64,000 nt of DNA from Epilithonimonas hispanica (GTDB lineage Bacteria; Bacteroidota; Bacteroidia; Flavobacteriales; Weeksellaceae): the NCBI RefSeq assembly GCF_003385395.1, contig NZ_QNUG01000008.1:1-64000 (forward strand), given 5' to 3'. Of the stretch, positions 45,658-54,660 are shown piece after piece. The notes below the pieces were generated by a model, which saw nothing but the letters and a program-made list of their open reading frames with translations, made no database searches and was not told the origin of the DNA. The first letter of the stretch is position 1. Every line of letters begins with the position of its first letter. The translations under genes and the position numbers were made by a program.

Positions 45658-46472
45658 TGGAAAATCAAAATTACAAATTAGATTTTTTCACAGGAATCAT
45701 TCTTGTTGTAGGACTTTATATAGGCGCAGGATTAGCTCAGGCAGTTGGGTTGGGAATATCGGCATTATTCAGTCAAGATATCCAGCAGACAGGCGGTTTT
45801 TCGTTGTTCGCATATGTAATGACAATGCTGATTCCCATTTTATTTTTCTATTTTTTGATTGCGAGAAACGAAGGAAAAAAACTCTGTTTCGATTTTTCTA
45901 CAAAACCACTCCGAGTTTATCTTTTGATATTTCCAATGATGTTTGGGATGATGTTGATTGCAGATTACACCACACAACTTATCCCTACAACAGGGCCTTT
46001 TTTAGGAGAGATTTACAAAATGTACAATGACGAATTTGCCAAACTTTTGTCCAGTCCAATTTTGTTAATCCTAATGACAGTGATACTTGCGCCAATTTTG
46101 GAAGAGATACTTTTCCGTGGAATCATAATGAAAGGAATGATAAATAACAATGTGAAACCTGTGACGGCAATTATCGTTTCAGCGTTCATTTTTGGAGCAG
46201 TTCATTTCAATCCTTGGCAATTTGCGGGCGCATTTTTACTCGGTTTGGTATTAGGTTTGGTGTACTACAAAACGAAATCTCTGCTGATGTCGATATTGTT
46301 GCACGCCTTCAATAATCTCTTATCAGCATTGATGATGATGTATTCTGATTCAGAAACATTTTCTGAATTATTCAAATTAAACAAAGAAATAGTACTTGTT
46401 TTAGGAATCGTAATTTTTGCAATACCATTTTACTTTTTCGCAATCAACAAAAATATTATTTATAAAGATTAA
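45657..46472 (+). CDS. CPBP family intramembrane metalloprotease
   Basis: A 271-aa polytopic protein with the CPBP/Rce1 motifs EEILFRG, FGAVHFNP and HAFNN, which hold the Glu-Glu, His and His/Asn residues of the active site. It cleaves or processes membrane substrates, or matures immunity or bacteriocin peptides; the substrate is unknown. Its start codon overlaps the upstream stop by one base. Confidence 0.9.
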   Translation: MENQNYKLDFFTGIILVVGLYIGAGLAQAVGLGISALFSQDIQQTGGFSLFAYVMTMLIPILFFYFLIARNEGKKLCFDFSTKPLRVYLLIFPMMFGMMLIADYTTQLIPTTGPFLGEIYKMYNDEFAKLLSSPILLILMTVILAPILEEILFRGIIMKGMINNNVKPVTAIIVSAFIFGAVHFNPWQFAGAFLLGLVLGLVYYKTKSLLMSILLHAFNNLLSALMMMYSDSETFSELFKLNKEIVLVLGIVIFAIPFYFFAINKNIIYKD

Positions 46473-46477
46473 AATTA

Positions 46478-46615
46478 TGGCAGCTATATACTCTGTAGTT
46501 TATCCTGAGCTTGTCGAAGTACTCCTAATCTTTTTTGCAGACGACTTCCAGTTCAATAGAATCCCAAGTCCACGCAAAAAAGGATTTGCGCTCAAGCCGG
46601 GCTGCAGCTTCGCAA
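46478..46615. repeat. Dispersed GC-rich intergenic repeat, copy 2, with nested short repeat
   Basis: Related to 36187-36275 (GGCAGCTATATA at the start, AAGCCGGGCTGCAGC at the end). Inside it at about 46503-46520 is TCCTGAGCTTGTCGAAG, the short repeat (CTTCGACAAGCTCAGGA) scattered in many genomes. An apparent frame across it is not a gene. Confidence 0.6.
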
Positions 46616-46709
46616 AGTTCAACATTTTTTAATGCATTCAAACTTGTCAAAAAACGAACTTTCAAAATTTAAATCACAATCATTTATCAATTATCATTTA
46701 TAATAACAT

Positions 46710-47294
46710 ATGGAAATCCTTATAGCCACACATAACTTACATAAAAAAGAAGAGATTCAGCAGATTCTCGGAACAGAATATATTGTGACAAGTTTGTCAG
46801 ATTACAATTTGAATGAAGAAATCATCGAGGACGGAAATAGCTTCCAAGAAAACGCACTCATCAAAGCAAAATACTGTTTCGAAAAAACCGGAAAAGGAAG
46901 TGTAGGCGATGACAGCGGATTAGTTGTAGAAGCTTTGGATGGAAGACCAGGGATTTATTCTGCACGTTATGCAGGTAATCACAATTTCCAAAAAAACATC
47001 GAAAAAGTTTTGGAAGAGATGAAAGGCGAGCCCAATAGAAGAGCTTATTTCATCACTGTTTTATGTTTCAAAGATAAAGATGGCGAACATTACTTCGAAG
47101 GTCGTGTTTATGGTAATTTGACCACTGAGGTTTTTGGCGCAGATGGATTTGGTTACGACCCAATTTTCATTCCGGATGATTACAATATGACATTTGCTCA
47201 GATGTTGCCCGAAGAAAAAAACAAAATCAGCCACCGAAGTGAAGCTTTGAAATTATTTCTAGAATTTTTGAATTCCAGAGGGGGTATTTTGTAG
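46710..47294 (+). CDS. rdgB: RdgB/HAM1 non-canonical purine NTP pyrophosphatase
   Basis: A 194-aa Maf/HAM1-type enzyme that hydrolyses dITP/XTP to the monophosphate, preventing base misincorporation. The signatures are IATHNLHKKEEI at the start, DDSGLVVEALDGRPGIYSARYAG (key part DDSGL), and FGYDPIFIPD. Length is normal for the family. RNase Z follows 55 bp downstream. Confidence 0.95.
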   Translation: MEILIATHNLHKKEEIQQILGTEYIVTSLSDYNLNEEIIEDGNSFQENALIKAKYCFEKTGKGSVGDDSGLVVEALDGRPGIYSARYAGNHNFQKNIEKVLEEMKGEPNRRAYFITVLCFKDKDGEHYFEGRVYGNLTTEVFGADGFGYDPIFIPDDYNMTFAQMLPEEKNKISHRSEALKLFLEFLNSRGGIL

Positions 47295-47349
47295 TTTTTG
47301 TGATGTTTTTATATCTTTAGCCTTTTAATTTTCAACACATTTTAGAAAA

Positions 47350-48267
47350 TTGAGTACATATCTTACAATCTTAGGATTCAATTCAGCAATTCCAACCATT
47401 AATTCCTCGCCAACTTCACAGTTTCTAGAAATGGAAGAACGTCATTTTTTAATTGATTGTGGCGAAGGAACTCAGGTTCAGATGCGAAAAGCAAAAGTTA
47501 GATTTTCTAAGATTAATCATATTTTCATTTCCCATCTTCACGGCGACCATTGTTTTGGTTTGCCTGGATTAGTCGCATCTTTCCGATTATTAGGAAGAAA
47601 AACCCCTTTGAACATTTACGGTCCAAAAGGAATCAAAAAAATGATGGACACTATTTTCGAAATCACCGAAACCTACAAAGGCTTCGAAGTCATCTATCAC
47701 GAATTGGAAGGCAAAGAATCTGTGAAAATATATGAAGATAAAAGGGTAGAAGTCTATACAATTCCATTGAATCACAGAATATATTGCAACGGTTATCTCT
47801 TCAAAGAAAAACCAAAAGAACGCCACCTGAATATGAAAGAAATCTCAAAATATAAGGAAATTGAGATTTGTGATTTCCAGAATCTGCGTTTAGGAAAAGA
47901 CTTTGTTTCGGAAGGTGGAAATATTATCAAAAATTCTTTATTGACAACTGATCCGAAACCATCTGTATCTTATGCTTTTTGTAGTGATACTAAATATAAG
48001 GAAGACATCATTCCAATTATAGAAAACGTAGATGTTCTCTACCACGAGTCCACTTTTCTCCACGTTTTGAAGGAAATGGCAGATTACACCGGACATTCAA
48101 CCGCTTTGGAAGCTGCAACTATTGCAAAGAAAGCACAAGTTGGAAAATTGATTTTAGGGCATTTCTCCAATCGTTACAGTGACCTGAGTGTAATGACAGA
48201 TGAAGCCAGACAGATTTTCCCGAACAGTTTTTTACCAAAGGCTTTGGAGACGATAAAGGTAGGATAG
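47350..48267 (+). CDS. rnz: Ribonuclease Z
   Basis: A 305-aa tRNA 3' processing endonuclease of the MBL superfamily. The metal motif is SHLHGDH (H62, H64, D66, H67), with later ligands in SDTKY and HSTALEAA-GHFS. The start is TTG 47350: the conserved N terminus (STYLTILGFNSAIPT) begins there and no ATG occurs until residue 28, so a weak start codon is inferred. Confidence 0.93.
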   Translation: MSTYLTILGFNSAIPTINSSPTSQFLEMEERHFLIDCGEGTQVQMRKAKVRFSKINHIFISHLHGDHCFGLPGLVASFRLLGRKTPLNIYGPKGIKKMMDTIFEITETYKGFEVIYHELEGKESVKIYEDKRVEVYTIPLNHRIYCNGYLFKEKPKERHLNMKEISKYKEIEICDFQNLRLGKDFVSEGGNIIKNSLLTTDPKPSVSYAFCSDTKYKEDIIPIIENVDVLYHESTFLHVLKEMADYTGHSTALEAATIAKKAQVGKLILGHFSNRYSDLSVMTDEARQIFPNSFLPKALETIKVG

Positions 48268-48269
48268 TT

Positions 48270-48818
48270 TTATTGAATTTTACTGAGTGGAAAATAACAT
48301 TCGTTGACAGGATCTAATTCTCCCAACTTATCATCACAAGGAGTTTGCTTTTTCTTCCGCTCTTCAATACCATTTTTATAATCCCTTAAAATCTCTTGAA
48401 TGTTTTTTGTTGGACTATCCATTCCACGCCCAATCTTTTTAAAATTAACTTTTATATTTTTTAAAATTTTATAATTACTCAAAGCTTTTTCATTTATATA
48501 ACTAAAGTCAAATAGGTCGACACAATGACCGTTAAAACCCTGTGGTATTTTCCTGCCGAAAATTTGATTTCCATTTAAAAAGCATAATCCAAACCAATTT
48601 CCATCATTTTCTGGGTTAATACCCAATACGATTGCCTTGATGTTTTCTTCGCCAATATTAAGTTCGATCAAATCTCCGAACTTTAATTTTAAATTCTTGT
48701 CATCAACTTTCCAATAGTTTGTAAGAAAAATATTAGGAGAATAATCATCTTCAAATTTTGAATTTTTAGGATTACAATTAGTTAAGAATAACATCAAAAG
48801 TAAAATTCTAATATTCAT
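48270..48818 (-). CDS. Hypothetical lipoprotein
   Basis: A 182-aa protein with a lipoprotein signal (LLMLFLTNC, Cys about residue 15). The mature part is soluble and charged (WKVDDKNLKLKFGDLIELNIGEENIKA). No family is recognised. It is convergent with rnz, separated by 2 bp, and 38 bp from the next minus-strand frame, with which it may be cotranscribed. Confidence 0.65.
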   Translation of the reverse strand: MNIRILLLMLFLTNCNPKNSKFEDDYSPNIFLTNYWKVDDKNLKLKFGDLIELNIGEENIKAIVLGINPENDGNWFGLCFLNGNQIFGRKIPQGFNGHCVDLFDFSYINEKALSNYKILKNIKVNFKKIGRGMDSPTKNIQEILRDYKNGIEERKKKQTPCDDKLGELDPVNECYFPLSKIQ

Positions 48819-48856
48819 ATAATAATATAATTAAAAATTTAGTTAAATTAATACCA

Positions 48857-49151
48857 TCACACCACATCAATACTCACAATACAAACCGCTAGAGAGATAC
48901 AGAGTAAAGCAACAAAGAAAAGGATATCGGCAATGTTTTCTAATTTATCTGATAGCTTTTCCTTGTTAGTTCTAATTGCAAGAAAAGAAAAGGCACAACT
49001 TATCATCAAACAGAGAATCGCACCAACGGTAAACTCATCAAGATAAGATGAATGATTGAACTTAGAAATCTTCAAAGAAGTAATGATTACTAAACAAAAT
49101 CCCAGAAGATTTGTAGATGCATTCAGGATATGAGGTGCCGTTTTTTTTCAT
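48857..49151 (-). pseudogene. Small membrane protein gene, frameshifted in an A8 tract
   Basis: The intact frame on the minus strand starts only at TTG 49075 (72 aa, two helices). Upstream coding potential continues as HILNASTNLLGFCLVIITS to a TGA in the homopolymer 49148-49141 (eight A). With seven A the ATG at 49151 would be in frame, giving a 97-aa protein with three to four helices. It is either a broken gene, a sequencing error or a slippage switch. Confidence 0.55.
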
Positions 49152-49284
49152 TTATTAAATTTGATCATTCGAAAATATTCAATAATTATCTGTAAAATAG
49201 ACATTTAATGAAATTTTAATACTTTATATAAAATTTCTTACTTTTACTAAATATCAAATTAATAAAAAATTAAGTAAAAAATTT

Positions 49285-49292
49285 TATATTTG
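49285..49292 (+). promoter_or_regulatory. -7 element of E1 gene promoter
   Basis: TATATTTG matches the Bacteroidota TAnnTTTG consensus exactly. It lies 15 bp before ATG 49308, giving a very short leader. No clear -33 TTTG is seen. Confidence 0.5.
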
Positions 49293-49307
49293 TCAAAACC
49301 CTAAGTT

Positions 49308-51740
49308 ATGCAATCAACATATATAGAAACTCAGCAGATCTCTTTTCAGGACTTTAAAAGCAGTATTTTAGACGACTATCGATTAGGAAGAATTTCCCGC
49401 GAAATGTCATATCTAGGAAGAAGAGAAGTTCTTACGGGGAAAGCAAAGTTCGGAATTTTCGGAGACGGAAAAGAATTACCTCAATTGGCAATGGCAAAAG
49501 TTTTCAGAAATGGAGATTTTCGTTCCGGATATTATCGTGATCAGACATTTGCTTTGGCAATCGATGCAGTTTCTATAGAAAGTTTTTTTGCACAATTATA
49601 CGCGGATACTAGTGTAGAAAGAGAGCCAGCTTCTGCAGGTCGCCAAATGAATGGCCATTATGCTACAAGAAGTTTGAATGCAGATGGAAGCTGGAAAGAT
49701 TTGACTGCTCAAAAAAATATCTCATCGGATATTTCTCCTACAGCAGGACAAATGCCAAGATTATTAGGTTTAGCTCAGGCTTCCAAAGTTTATAAATCTG
49801 TAAAATTCGATGGTTCTGAGAAGTTTTCAAAAGAAGGAAATGAAGTAGCTTTTGGAACAATTGGTGATGCTTCTACGGCTGAAGGTCATTTCTGGGAAAC
49901 TTTGAACGCTGCTTGTGCTCTACAAGTTCCAATGATTGTTTCGATTTGGGATGACGGTTATGGGATTTCCGTACCGACTCAAAACCAAAGAGCAAAAGCC
50001 GATATTTCTGAAATGCTTTCTGGTTTCCAAAGAAAAACTGACGAAAAACAAGGTTGCGAAATCATCCAAGTGAAAGCTTGGGATTATCCAGCGCTGATGG
50101 AAGCTTATGCAAAAGCAGAACATTTTGCAAGATATGAAAGCGTGCCTGTTGTAATTCACGTAACTGAAGTGACACAACCGCAAGGACATTCTACTTCTGG
50201 ATCGCACGAGCGTTACAAATCTGAAGATCGATTGCATTGGGAATCAGAATTTGATGGTTTGATAAAATTCAAAGAGTGGATTTTGGATTACAGTATAGAA
50301 ATCGAAGGAAATGAAGAATATCTTGCCTCTATAGAAGAATTAGATTTGATAGATGCAGAAGCTAAAAAATTAGTAAAAGATGGACAGAAAAAAGCTTGGG
50401 AAGTTTATCAAAAAACCATCACAGATATAAAACGAGAAGCTTTATTATTAATAGAACCTCTTAAGAATCAAAATACTGAAGTTTTTAATTTCATTGAAAA
50501 CTTTAACAAAGTGATATCCGTAAGTAAGAAAGATGTATTTCATTTAATAAGACAAACTTTATTATCTACCCGAGCACAAGTTTCTCCCGAAAGAAATGCT
50601 TTAAAAGCTAAATATGAAGAGCTTCTGAAAGTTGAAAAAGATAATTATTCTTCACACCTTTACTCTCAATCCCAATGGAAAGCAACCAATGTTAAAGAAA
50701 TCAAGCCTATCTACTCAGAATCTTCTGAAGAAGTTGATGGAAGAGTAGTTGTAAGAAATAACTTCGATAAGATTTTTGAAAAATATCCTCAAGCTTTAGT
50801 TTTTGGAGAAGATGCTGGGAATATTGGAGATGTCAACCAAGGATTGGAAGGTCTACAAGAAAAATATGGCGATGTGAGAATTGCTGACACAGGAATCCGT
50901 GAAGCAACAATCCTCGGGCAAGGAATTGGAATGGCAATGCGTGGTTTGAAGCCAATTGCCGAAATCCAATATCTGGATTATATTTTATATTGTCTTCAAG
51001 GGATGAGTGATGATTTGGCAACCGTTCAATATAGAACAAGAGGAGGTCAAAAAGCACCTGTAATCATCAGAACAAGAGGACATAGATTGGAAGGCGTTTG
51101 GCATTCTGGCTCTCCAATGGCGGGAATCCTTAATCTATCAAAAGGCATTAATATATTAGTTCCAAGAAGTTTAACAAAAGCTGCCGGATTTTACAATACA
51201 ATGCTCCAAAGTGACGAGCCTGCTGTGATTGTAGAATGTTTAAATGGCTACAGATTAAAAGAAAAGCAACCTGACAATCTTGGAGAATTTACTATTCCTG
51301 TAGGAAAAATTGAAGTAACCAAAGAAGGAAAAGATGTAACTCTAGTAACTTATGGCTCAACATGGAGAATAGTTTCAGAAGCAGCAAAAGAACTAGAAAA
51401 AGTAGGAATCTCAGCAGAAGTAATTGATGTTCAGTCTTTGATTCCTTTTGATTTGTCTCACGAAATTGCAGAAAGTGTTAAGAAAACCAATAGATTGGTT
51501 GTGATTGATGAAGATGTAGAAGGCGGAACTTCGGCATTCATTCTTCAACAGATTTTAGAGAAGCAAAAGGCTTTCAAATTTTTAGATTCTGAGCCTTTAA
51601 CTATTTCTGCTGAAAACCATAGACCTGCTTTTGCAAGTGATGGAGATTATTTTAGTAAACCTTCTGCTGATGATATGGTAGAAAAGATCTATACAATTTT
51701 CAATGAAATAAATCCTCAAAAATATCCAGCGATTTATTAA
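49308..51740 (+). CDS. Fused 2-oxoacid dehydrogenase E1 alpha/beta subunit
   Basis: An 810-aa thiamine diphosphate enzyme. The alpha half (about 1-350) has the ThDP motif GDASTAEGHFWETLN (186-200) and the DDGYGISVP segment. The beta half (about 470-810) starts VVVRNNFDKIFEKYPQALVFGEDAG and has RTRGGQKAPVIIRTRGH. This single-chain form is usual in Flavobacteriia for the branched-chain or pyruvate complex. E2 is not in the window; Lpd (E3) is at 57079. Confidence 0.93.
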   Translation: MQSTYIETQQISFQDFKSSILDDYRLGRISREMSYLGRREVLTGKAKFGIFGDGKELPQLAMAKVFRNGDFRSGYYRDQTFALAIDAVSIESFFAQLYADTSVEREPASAGRQMNGHYATRSLNADGSWKDLTAQKNISSDISPTAGQMPRLLGLAQASKVYKSVKFDGSEKFSKEGNEVAFGTIGDASTAEGHFWETLNAACALQVPMIVSIWDDGYGISVPTQNQRAKADISEMLSGFQRKTDEKQGCEIIQVKAWDYPALMEAYAKAEHFARYESVPVVIHVTEVTQPQGHSTSGSHERYKSEDRLHWESEFDGLIKFKEWILDYSIEIEGNEEYLASIEELDLIDAEAKKLVKDGQKKAWEVYQKTITDIKREALLLIEPLKNQNTEVFNFIENFNKVISVSKKDVFHLIRQTLLSTRAQVSPERNALKAKYEELLKVEKDNYSSHLYSQSQWKATNVKEIKPIYSESSEEVDGRVVVRNNFDKIFEKYPQALVFGEDAGNIGDVNQGLEGLQEKYGDVRIADTGIREATILGQGIGMAMRGLKPIAEIQYLDYILYCLQGMSDDLATVQYRTRGGQKAPVIIRTRGHRLEGVWHSGSPMAGILNLSKGINILVPRSLTKAAGFYNTMLQSDEPAVIVECLNGYRLKEKQPDNLGEFTIPVGKIEVTKEGKDVTLVTYGSTWRIVSEAAKELEKVGISAEVIDVQSLIPFDLSHEIAESVKKTNRLVVIDEDVEGGTSAFILQQILEKQKAFKFLDSEPLTISAENHRPAFASDGDYFSKPSADDMVEKIYTIFNEINPQKYPAIY

Positions 51741-51749
51741 TAATAATTT

Positions 51750-52004
51750 CTAAAATAATCCTAAAAAACCTTTTGAAGATTCTATTTTCAAAAGGTTATT
51801 TTTTTGCAGATCTTCCACAAAAAAATCTTCTTTTTCATACCGAATTTCTATCTTTTCGAAAGTTTTCTTTCTGTAAGAATAGGCCTCCATAAATTCCTCA
51901 TTACTATCCCACTGCTGTAGATCCATCTTTCTCATCCAACTTATAAAATGGGAATGAGATTCTGCACGCAGACTCTTATTCCGTTTTACCAAAGTATATT
52001 TCAT
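51750..52004 (-). CDS. Small conserved-looking hypothetical protein
   Basis: An 84-aa charged, soluble protein starting at 52004 (MKYTLVKRNKSLRAESHSHF). It is convergent with the E1 gene, 9 bp apart. It has no signal peptide or known domain. Codon use and a Lys/Glu-rich profile look like a real gene. Function is unknown. Confidence 0.6.
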   Translation of the reverse strand: MKYTLVKRNKSLRAESHSHFISWMRKMDLQQWDSNEEFMEAYSYRKKTFEKIEIRYEKEDFFVEDLQKNNLLKIESSKGFLGLF

Positions 52005-52105
52005 GCTGTCAATTTTAAACAAATTTATTAATAATAATCTATTATAGTTATTAATAGCTAATTAATTTTAGTTTATTAATTAAAAATTAATATTTACATA
52101 TTGTA

Positions 52106-52125
52106 TTTTCAATAATTTTTGAAAG
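52106..52125. promoter_or_regulatory. Operator-like dyad over the gbsR -33 box
   Basis: TTTTC-N10-GAAAG covers the -33 TTTG of the downstream promoter. It matches 52714-52733 (TTTTC-AATAATT-N3-GAAAA) in the arms and most of the centre. Confidence 0.6.
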
Positions 52126-52148
52126 TCTAGAAAATTTAATTATATTTG
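52118..52148 (+). promoter_or_regulatory. Perfect Bacteroidota promoter for GbsR-type gene
   Basis: TTTG (52118-52121), exactly 19 nt, then TATATTTG (52141-52148). This is the family consensus, 29 bp before ATG 52178. Confidence 0.8.
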
Positions 52149-52177
52149 TATTTGTATAAGGATTTAAACATTACAAA

Positions 52178-52678
52178 ATGAAACTTGAAGAAGCTAAAGA
52201 AAAATATATCCAGACTTGGGGAACATTGGCCACTAATTGGGGAATCAATAGGACAATGGCTCAGGTTCACGCTTTGCTTCTTGCAGAAGGCAAACCTTTA
52301 TCAACGGATGAAGTGATGGAAGTTTTGCAAATTTCAAGAGGAAATGCCAATATGAATCTTCGGAATCTGCTAGAGTGGGGAATTATAAAAAAAGAATTAA
52401 TTAAAGGCGATAGAAAAGAATACTTTGTAGCGGAACGCGACATGTGGTTTCTTTTCAAACAGTTGGTAAAAGAACGTAAAAAAAGAGAGATTGAACCTAT
52501 TCTGAATTCTATTGCTGAACTCAAAATTGTAGATGAAGATACAGAAGAAGCAAAAAGATTTACAGATTTGATGAAAGAAATGGAAAGTGTAACTGGGAAA
52601 GTTTTTAATATAATGGACTTAGCCATAAAAAGTGATGACCATTGGCTGGTTGGTAAAATCACCAACTTACTGAAATAG
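52178..52678 (+). CDS. GbsR/MarR-family DNA-binding regulator
   Basis: A 166-aa winged-helix protein of the GbsR type. It has GINRTMAQVHALLLAEGKPL, VMEVLQISRGNANMNLRNLL (recognition helix) and the KKELIKGDRKEYFVAE wing, then helices for dimerisation. It likely represses its own gene and the membrane-protein operon downstream, as both have the same dyad. The inducer is unknown. Confidence 0.9.
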   Translation: MKLEEAKEKYIQTWGTLATNWGINRTMAQVHALLLAEGKPLSTDEVMEVLQISRGNANMNLRNLLEWGIIKKELIKGDRKEYFVAERDMWFLFKQLVKERKKREIEPILNSIAELKIVDEDTEEAKRFTDLMKEMESVTGKVFNIMDLAIKSDDHWLVGKITNLLK

Positions 52679-52679
52679 A

Positions 52680-52702
52680 AAGGAAAACATTTTCCTTTTT
52701 TA
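52680..52702 (+). terminator. Terminator after GbsR-type gene
   Basis: AAGGAAAA / TTTTCCTT with a 2-base loop, followed by a T-rich tract. It separates the regulator from the membrane-protein unit. Confidence 0.7.
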
Positions 52703-52713
52703 TTTAGAATTAA

Positions 52714-52733
52714 TTTTCAATAATTACTGAAAA
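52714..52733. promoter_or_regulatory. Operator-like dyad upstream of membrane-protein operon
   Basis: TTTTCAATAATTACTGAAAA is an almost perfect palindrome located 16 bp before ATG 52749. It is shared with the gbsR promoter. Confidence 0.6.
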
Positions 52734-52748
52734 TATAAAATTTACAAA

Positions 52749-53102
52749 ATGATTAATATTATTTCCTTTATAATCTATTTTCTCATAACAGTTCCTGTGA
52801 TTGTTTTGGTAGGTTGGAAATGTTTTACAATCGGCAGAATTTATCTGATGGATTTGTTCAGCAATATCCGGATATGCGATTCTGTCAACAGAATTTTGTT
52901 GATTGGATATTATCTAATGAATATCGGATATGTGACTTTTTCTCTTTCAGAAGATCTAAAAACAGGTACAATCGAGTTATTTATTGTATCAATTTTTACA
53001 AAAATCGCAACAACACTTTTACTGATTGCAGTGATGCATTATATCAATATTTTTTCTCTGACTTATTTCCGTAAACAAATATTATCAACTTTTAAATCAT
53101 AA
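52749..53102 (+). CDS. Small four-helix membrane protein, paralog 1
   Basis: A 117-aa protein with about four membrane helices. It resembles the next gene in the segment IYLMDLFSN...LLIGYYLMNIGYVTFSL. No known family is recognised. It heads a unit of two paralogs plus an SRPBCC protein under a GbsR-type operator. Confidence 0.75.
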   Translation: MINIISFIIYFLITVPVIVLVGWKCFTIGRIYLMDLFSNIRICDSVNRILLIGYYLMNIGYVTFSLSEDLKTGTIELFIVSIFTKIATTLLLIAVMHYINIFSLTYFRKQILSTFKS

Positions 53103-53106
53103 AATT

Positions 53107-53499
53107 ATGACCGCAACTTACAACCTCACCGCTTACGCAATCTATTTGCCAATAGTTTTAACATTAACAGTTATTGTTTCAGAACTACTTTTCCGCAATG
53201 CAAAAGTATTCATGATGGATATTTTTCACCAGAAATCTGACATTGCTTTAGCGACCAATTCTTTATTTAAAATTGGATTTTATCTTCTGAATATTGGTTT
53301 TGCATTCTTAATTATAGAATTCAGTCAACTCATAACCGGAGAATCTTTGGTTGTTGGTTTGAGTAAAAAAATAGGAGGATTTTCAATTTATTTAGGATTG
53401 ATGCTTCTTTTCAATCTGTTACTTTTTATGAAAGTAAGAAAGAAATCTAACGAAAAAGAACTTATTAATAATTTAACTGATGAAAAACCTAATATTTAA
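53107..53499 (+). CDS. Small four-helix membrane protein, paralog 2
   Basis: A 130-aa protein, 4 bp after paralog 1. Shared block: VFMMDIFHQKSDIA...LFKIGFYLLNIGFAFLII. The C-terminal tail is charged. The tandem arrangement suggests a heteromeric membrane complex; function is unknown. Confidence 0.75.
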   Translation: MTATYNLTAYAIYLPIVLTLTVIVSELLFRNAKVFMMDIFHQKSDIALATNSLFKIGFYLLNIGFAFLIIEFSQLITGESLVVGLSKKIGGFSIYLGLMLLFNLLLFMKVRKKSNEKELINNLTDEKPNI

Positions 53500-53576
53500 A
53501 ATCATAATGTTCTTCCTTTTCAGAAAAAACCGAAGAACAAAAGGCGATTTCCTCAACCTTTAAAAACAGAAGAAAA

Positions 53577-54044
53577 ATGATGGCTAAAATTTATTTAGAA
53601 ACATTTATTAATGCTGATATTCGGAAAGTTTTTGATTTATCACGAGATATTGATCTCCACCAAAAATCAGCTAAAACCAACGAAAAAGCAATTGCTGGAA
53701 AAACCTATGGATTAATAGAACTTGGCGAAACGGTAACTTGGTGCGCCAAACATTTGGGATTTTATCAAACGCTTACAACGAAAATTACTGAAATGGAAAG
53801 TCCAAAAATGTTTACAGATAAAATGACTGAAGGCGCTTTCAAATCGATGAAGCATCAACACATTTTCAAAGAAAAAGATGGAAAAACTTGTATGGTTGAT
53901 ATTTTCGAATTTGAATCACCTTTTGGAATTTTTGGAAAATTATTTAATAAAATATTCCTGAAAAATTATCTTAAAAAATTTCTAATTGAAAGAAATAGAC
54001 TGATAAAAGAAATTGCAGAATCATCTTTTAATAAGAGAATTTAA
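53577..54044 (+). CDS. SRPBCC family protein
   Basis: A 155-aa Bet v1/START-like protein (MMAKIYLETFINADIRKVFDLSRDIDLHQ). It is similar in length and fold to the SRPBCC protein in the crt operon. It may bind a hydrophobic ligand. It lies 77 bp after the membrane pair on the same strand. Start could be the second ATG at 53580. Confidence 0.75.
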   Translation: MMAKIYLETFINADIRKVFDLSRDIDLHQKSAKTNEKAIAGKTYGLIELGETVTWCAKHLGFYQTLTTKITEMESPKMFTDKMTEGAFKSMKHQHIFKEKDGKTCMVDIFEFESPFGIFGKLFNKIFLKNYLKKFLIERNRLIKEIAESSFNKRI

Positions 54045-54124
54045 ATCCAAATAATTTTCATAAATTTTCAAAATAATTCCAACCTTTTTTAAACTATTGC
54101 ATCTTTCCTTATAAAAGCCAATGT

Positions 54125-54649
54125 ATGGAACACGACATATACATAAGATGCAGAAATAAAGACCGCAACGCACAGCGAAAACTTTATGAAGAATATGCAG
54201 GACGATTCTTCGCAACCTGCAAACGTTACCTGAAAAATGATGAAGATGCGGAAGAAGTTTTAGCCGATTCTTTCTACCTAATTTTCACAAAGCTTGAACA
54301 ACTTAAAGATTTTCAGGTTTTCGATGCTTGGGCAAAGAAAATTGTAGTGAATCAATGTTTACAGAAACTTCGCAAGAAACAACCGTTCTCAATTTCAATT
54401 GAAGAGAATTTTGTGGATTTACCGGATTCTGAATCGGAAAATGTTTCTGAAGAAAGAGGAATTTTGTCTCTTCTTAATTTTCTTCCGGAGGGTTGTCGCA
54501 CGATTTTCAATCTGTTTGCGATGGAAGGTTATCCACACAAAGAAATTGCACAAATGCTTTCTATCTCCGAAGGTACGTCTAAATCTCAGGTGAATTTTGC
54601 CCGCAAAAAATTGCAGGAGTTTGTGAAACTTCAAACAATTAATTCTTAA
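54125..54649 (+). CDS. ECF RNA polymerase sigma factor
   Basis: A 174-aa sigma-70 family protein with region 2 (DEDAEEVLADSFYLIFTKLEQL) and region 4 (HKEIAQMLSISEGTSKSQVNFARKKL). The next gene, 11 bp downstream, has an anti-sigma-like N terminus, so the pair probably forms a regulated unit. Confidence 0.92.
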   Translation: MEHDIYIRCRNKDRNAQRKLYEEYAGRFFATCKRYLKNDEDAEEVLADSFYLIFTKLEQLKDFQVFDAWAKKIVVNQCLQKLRKKQPFSISIEENFVDLPDSESENVSEERGILSLLNFLPEGCRTIFNLFAMEGYPHKEIAQMLSISEGTSKSQVNFARKKLQEFVKLQTINS

Positions 54650-54660
54650 AGTTAAAAAAA

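Noticed and set aside
46417-46632. 71-codon frame after the CPBP gene
   Set aside because: It lies over the CPBP gene end and the intergenic repeat, with no coding signature.
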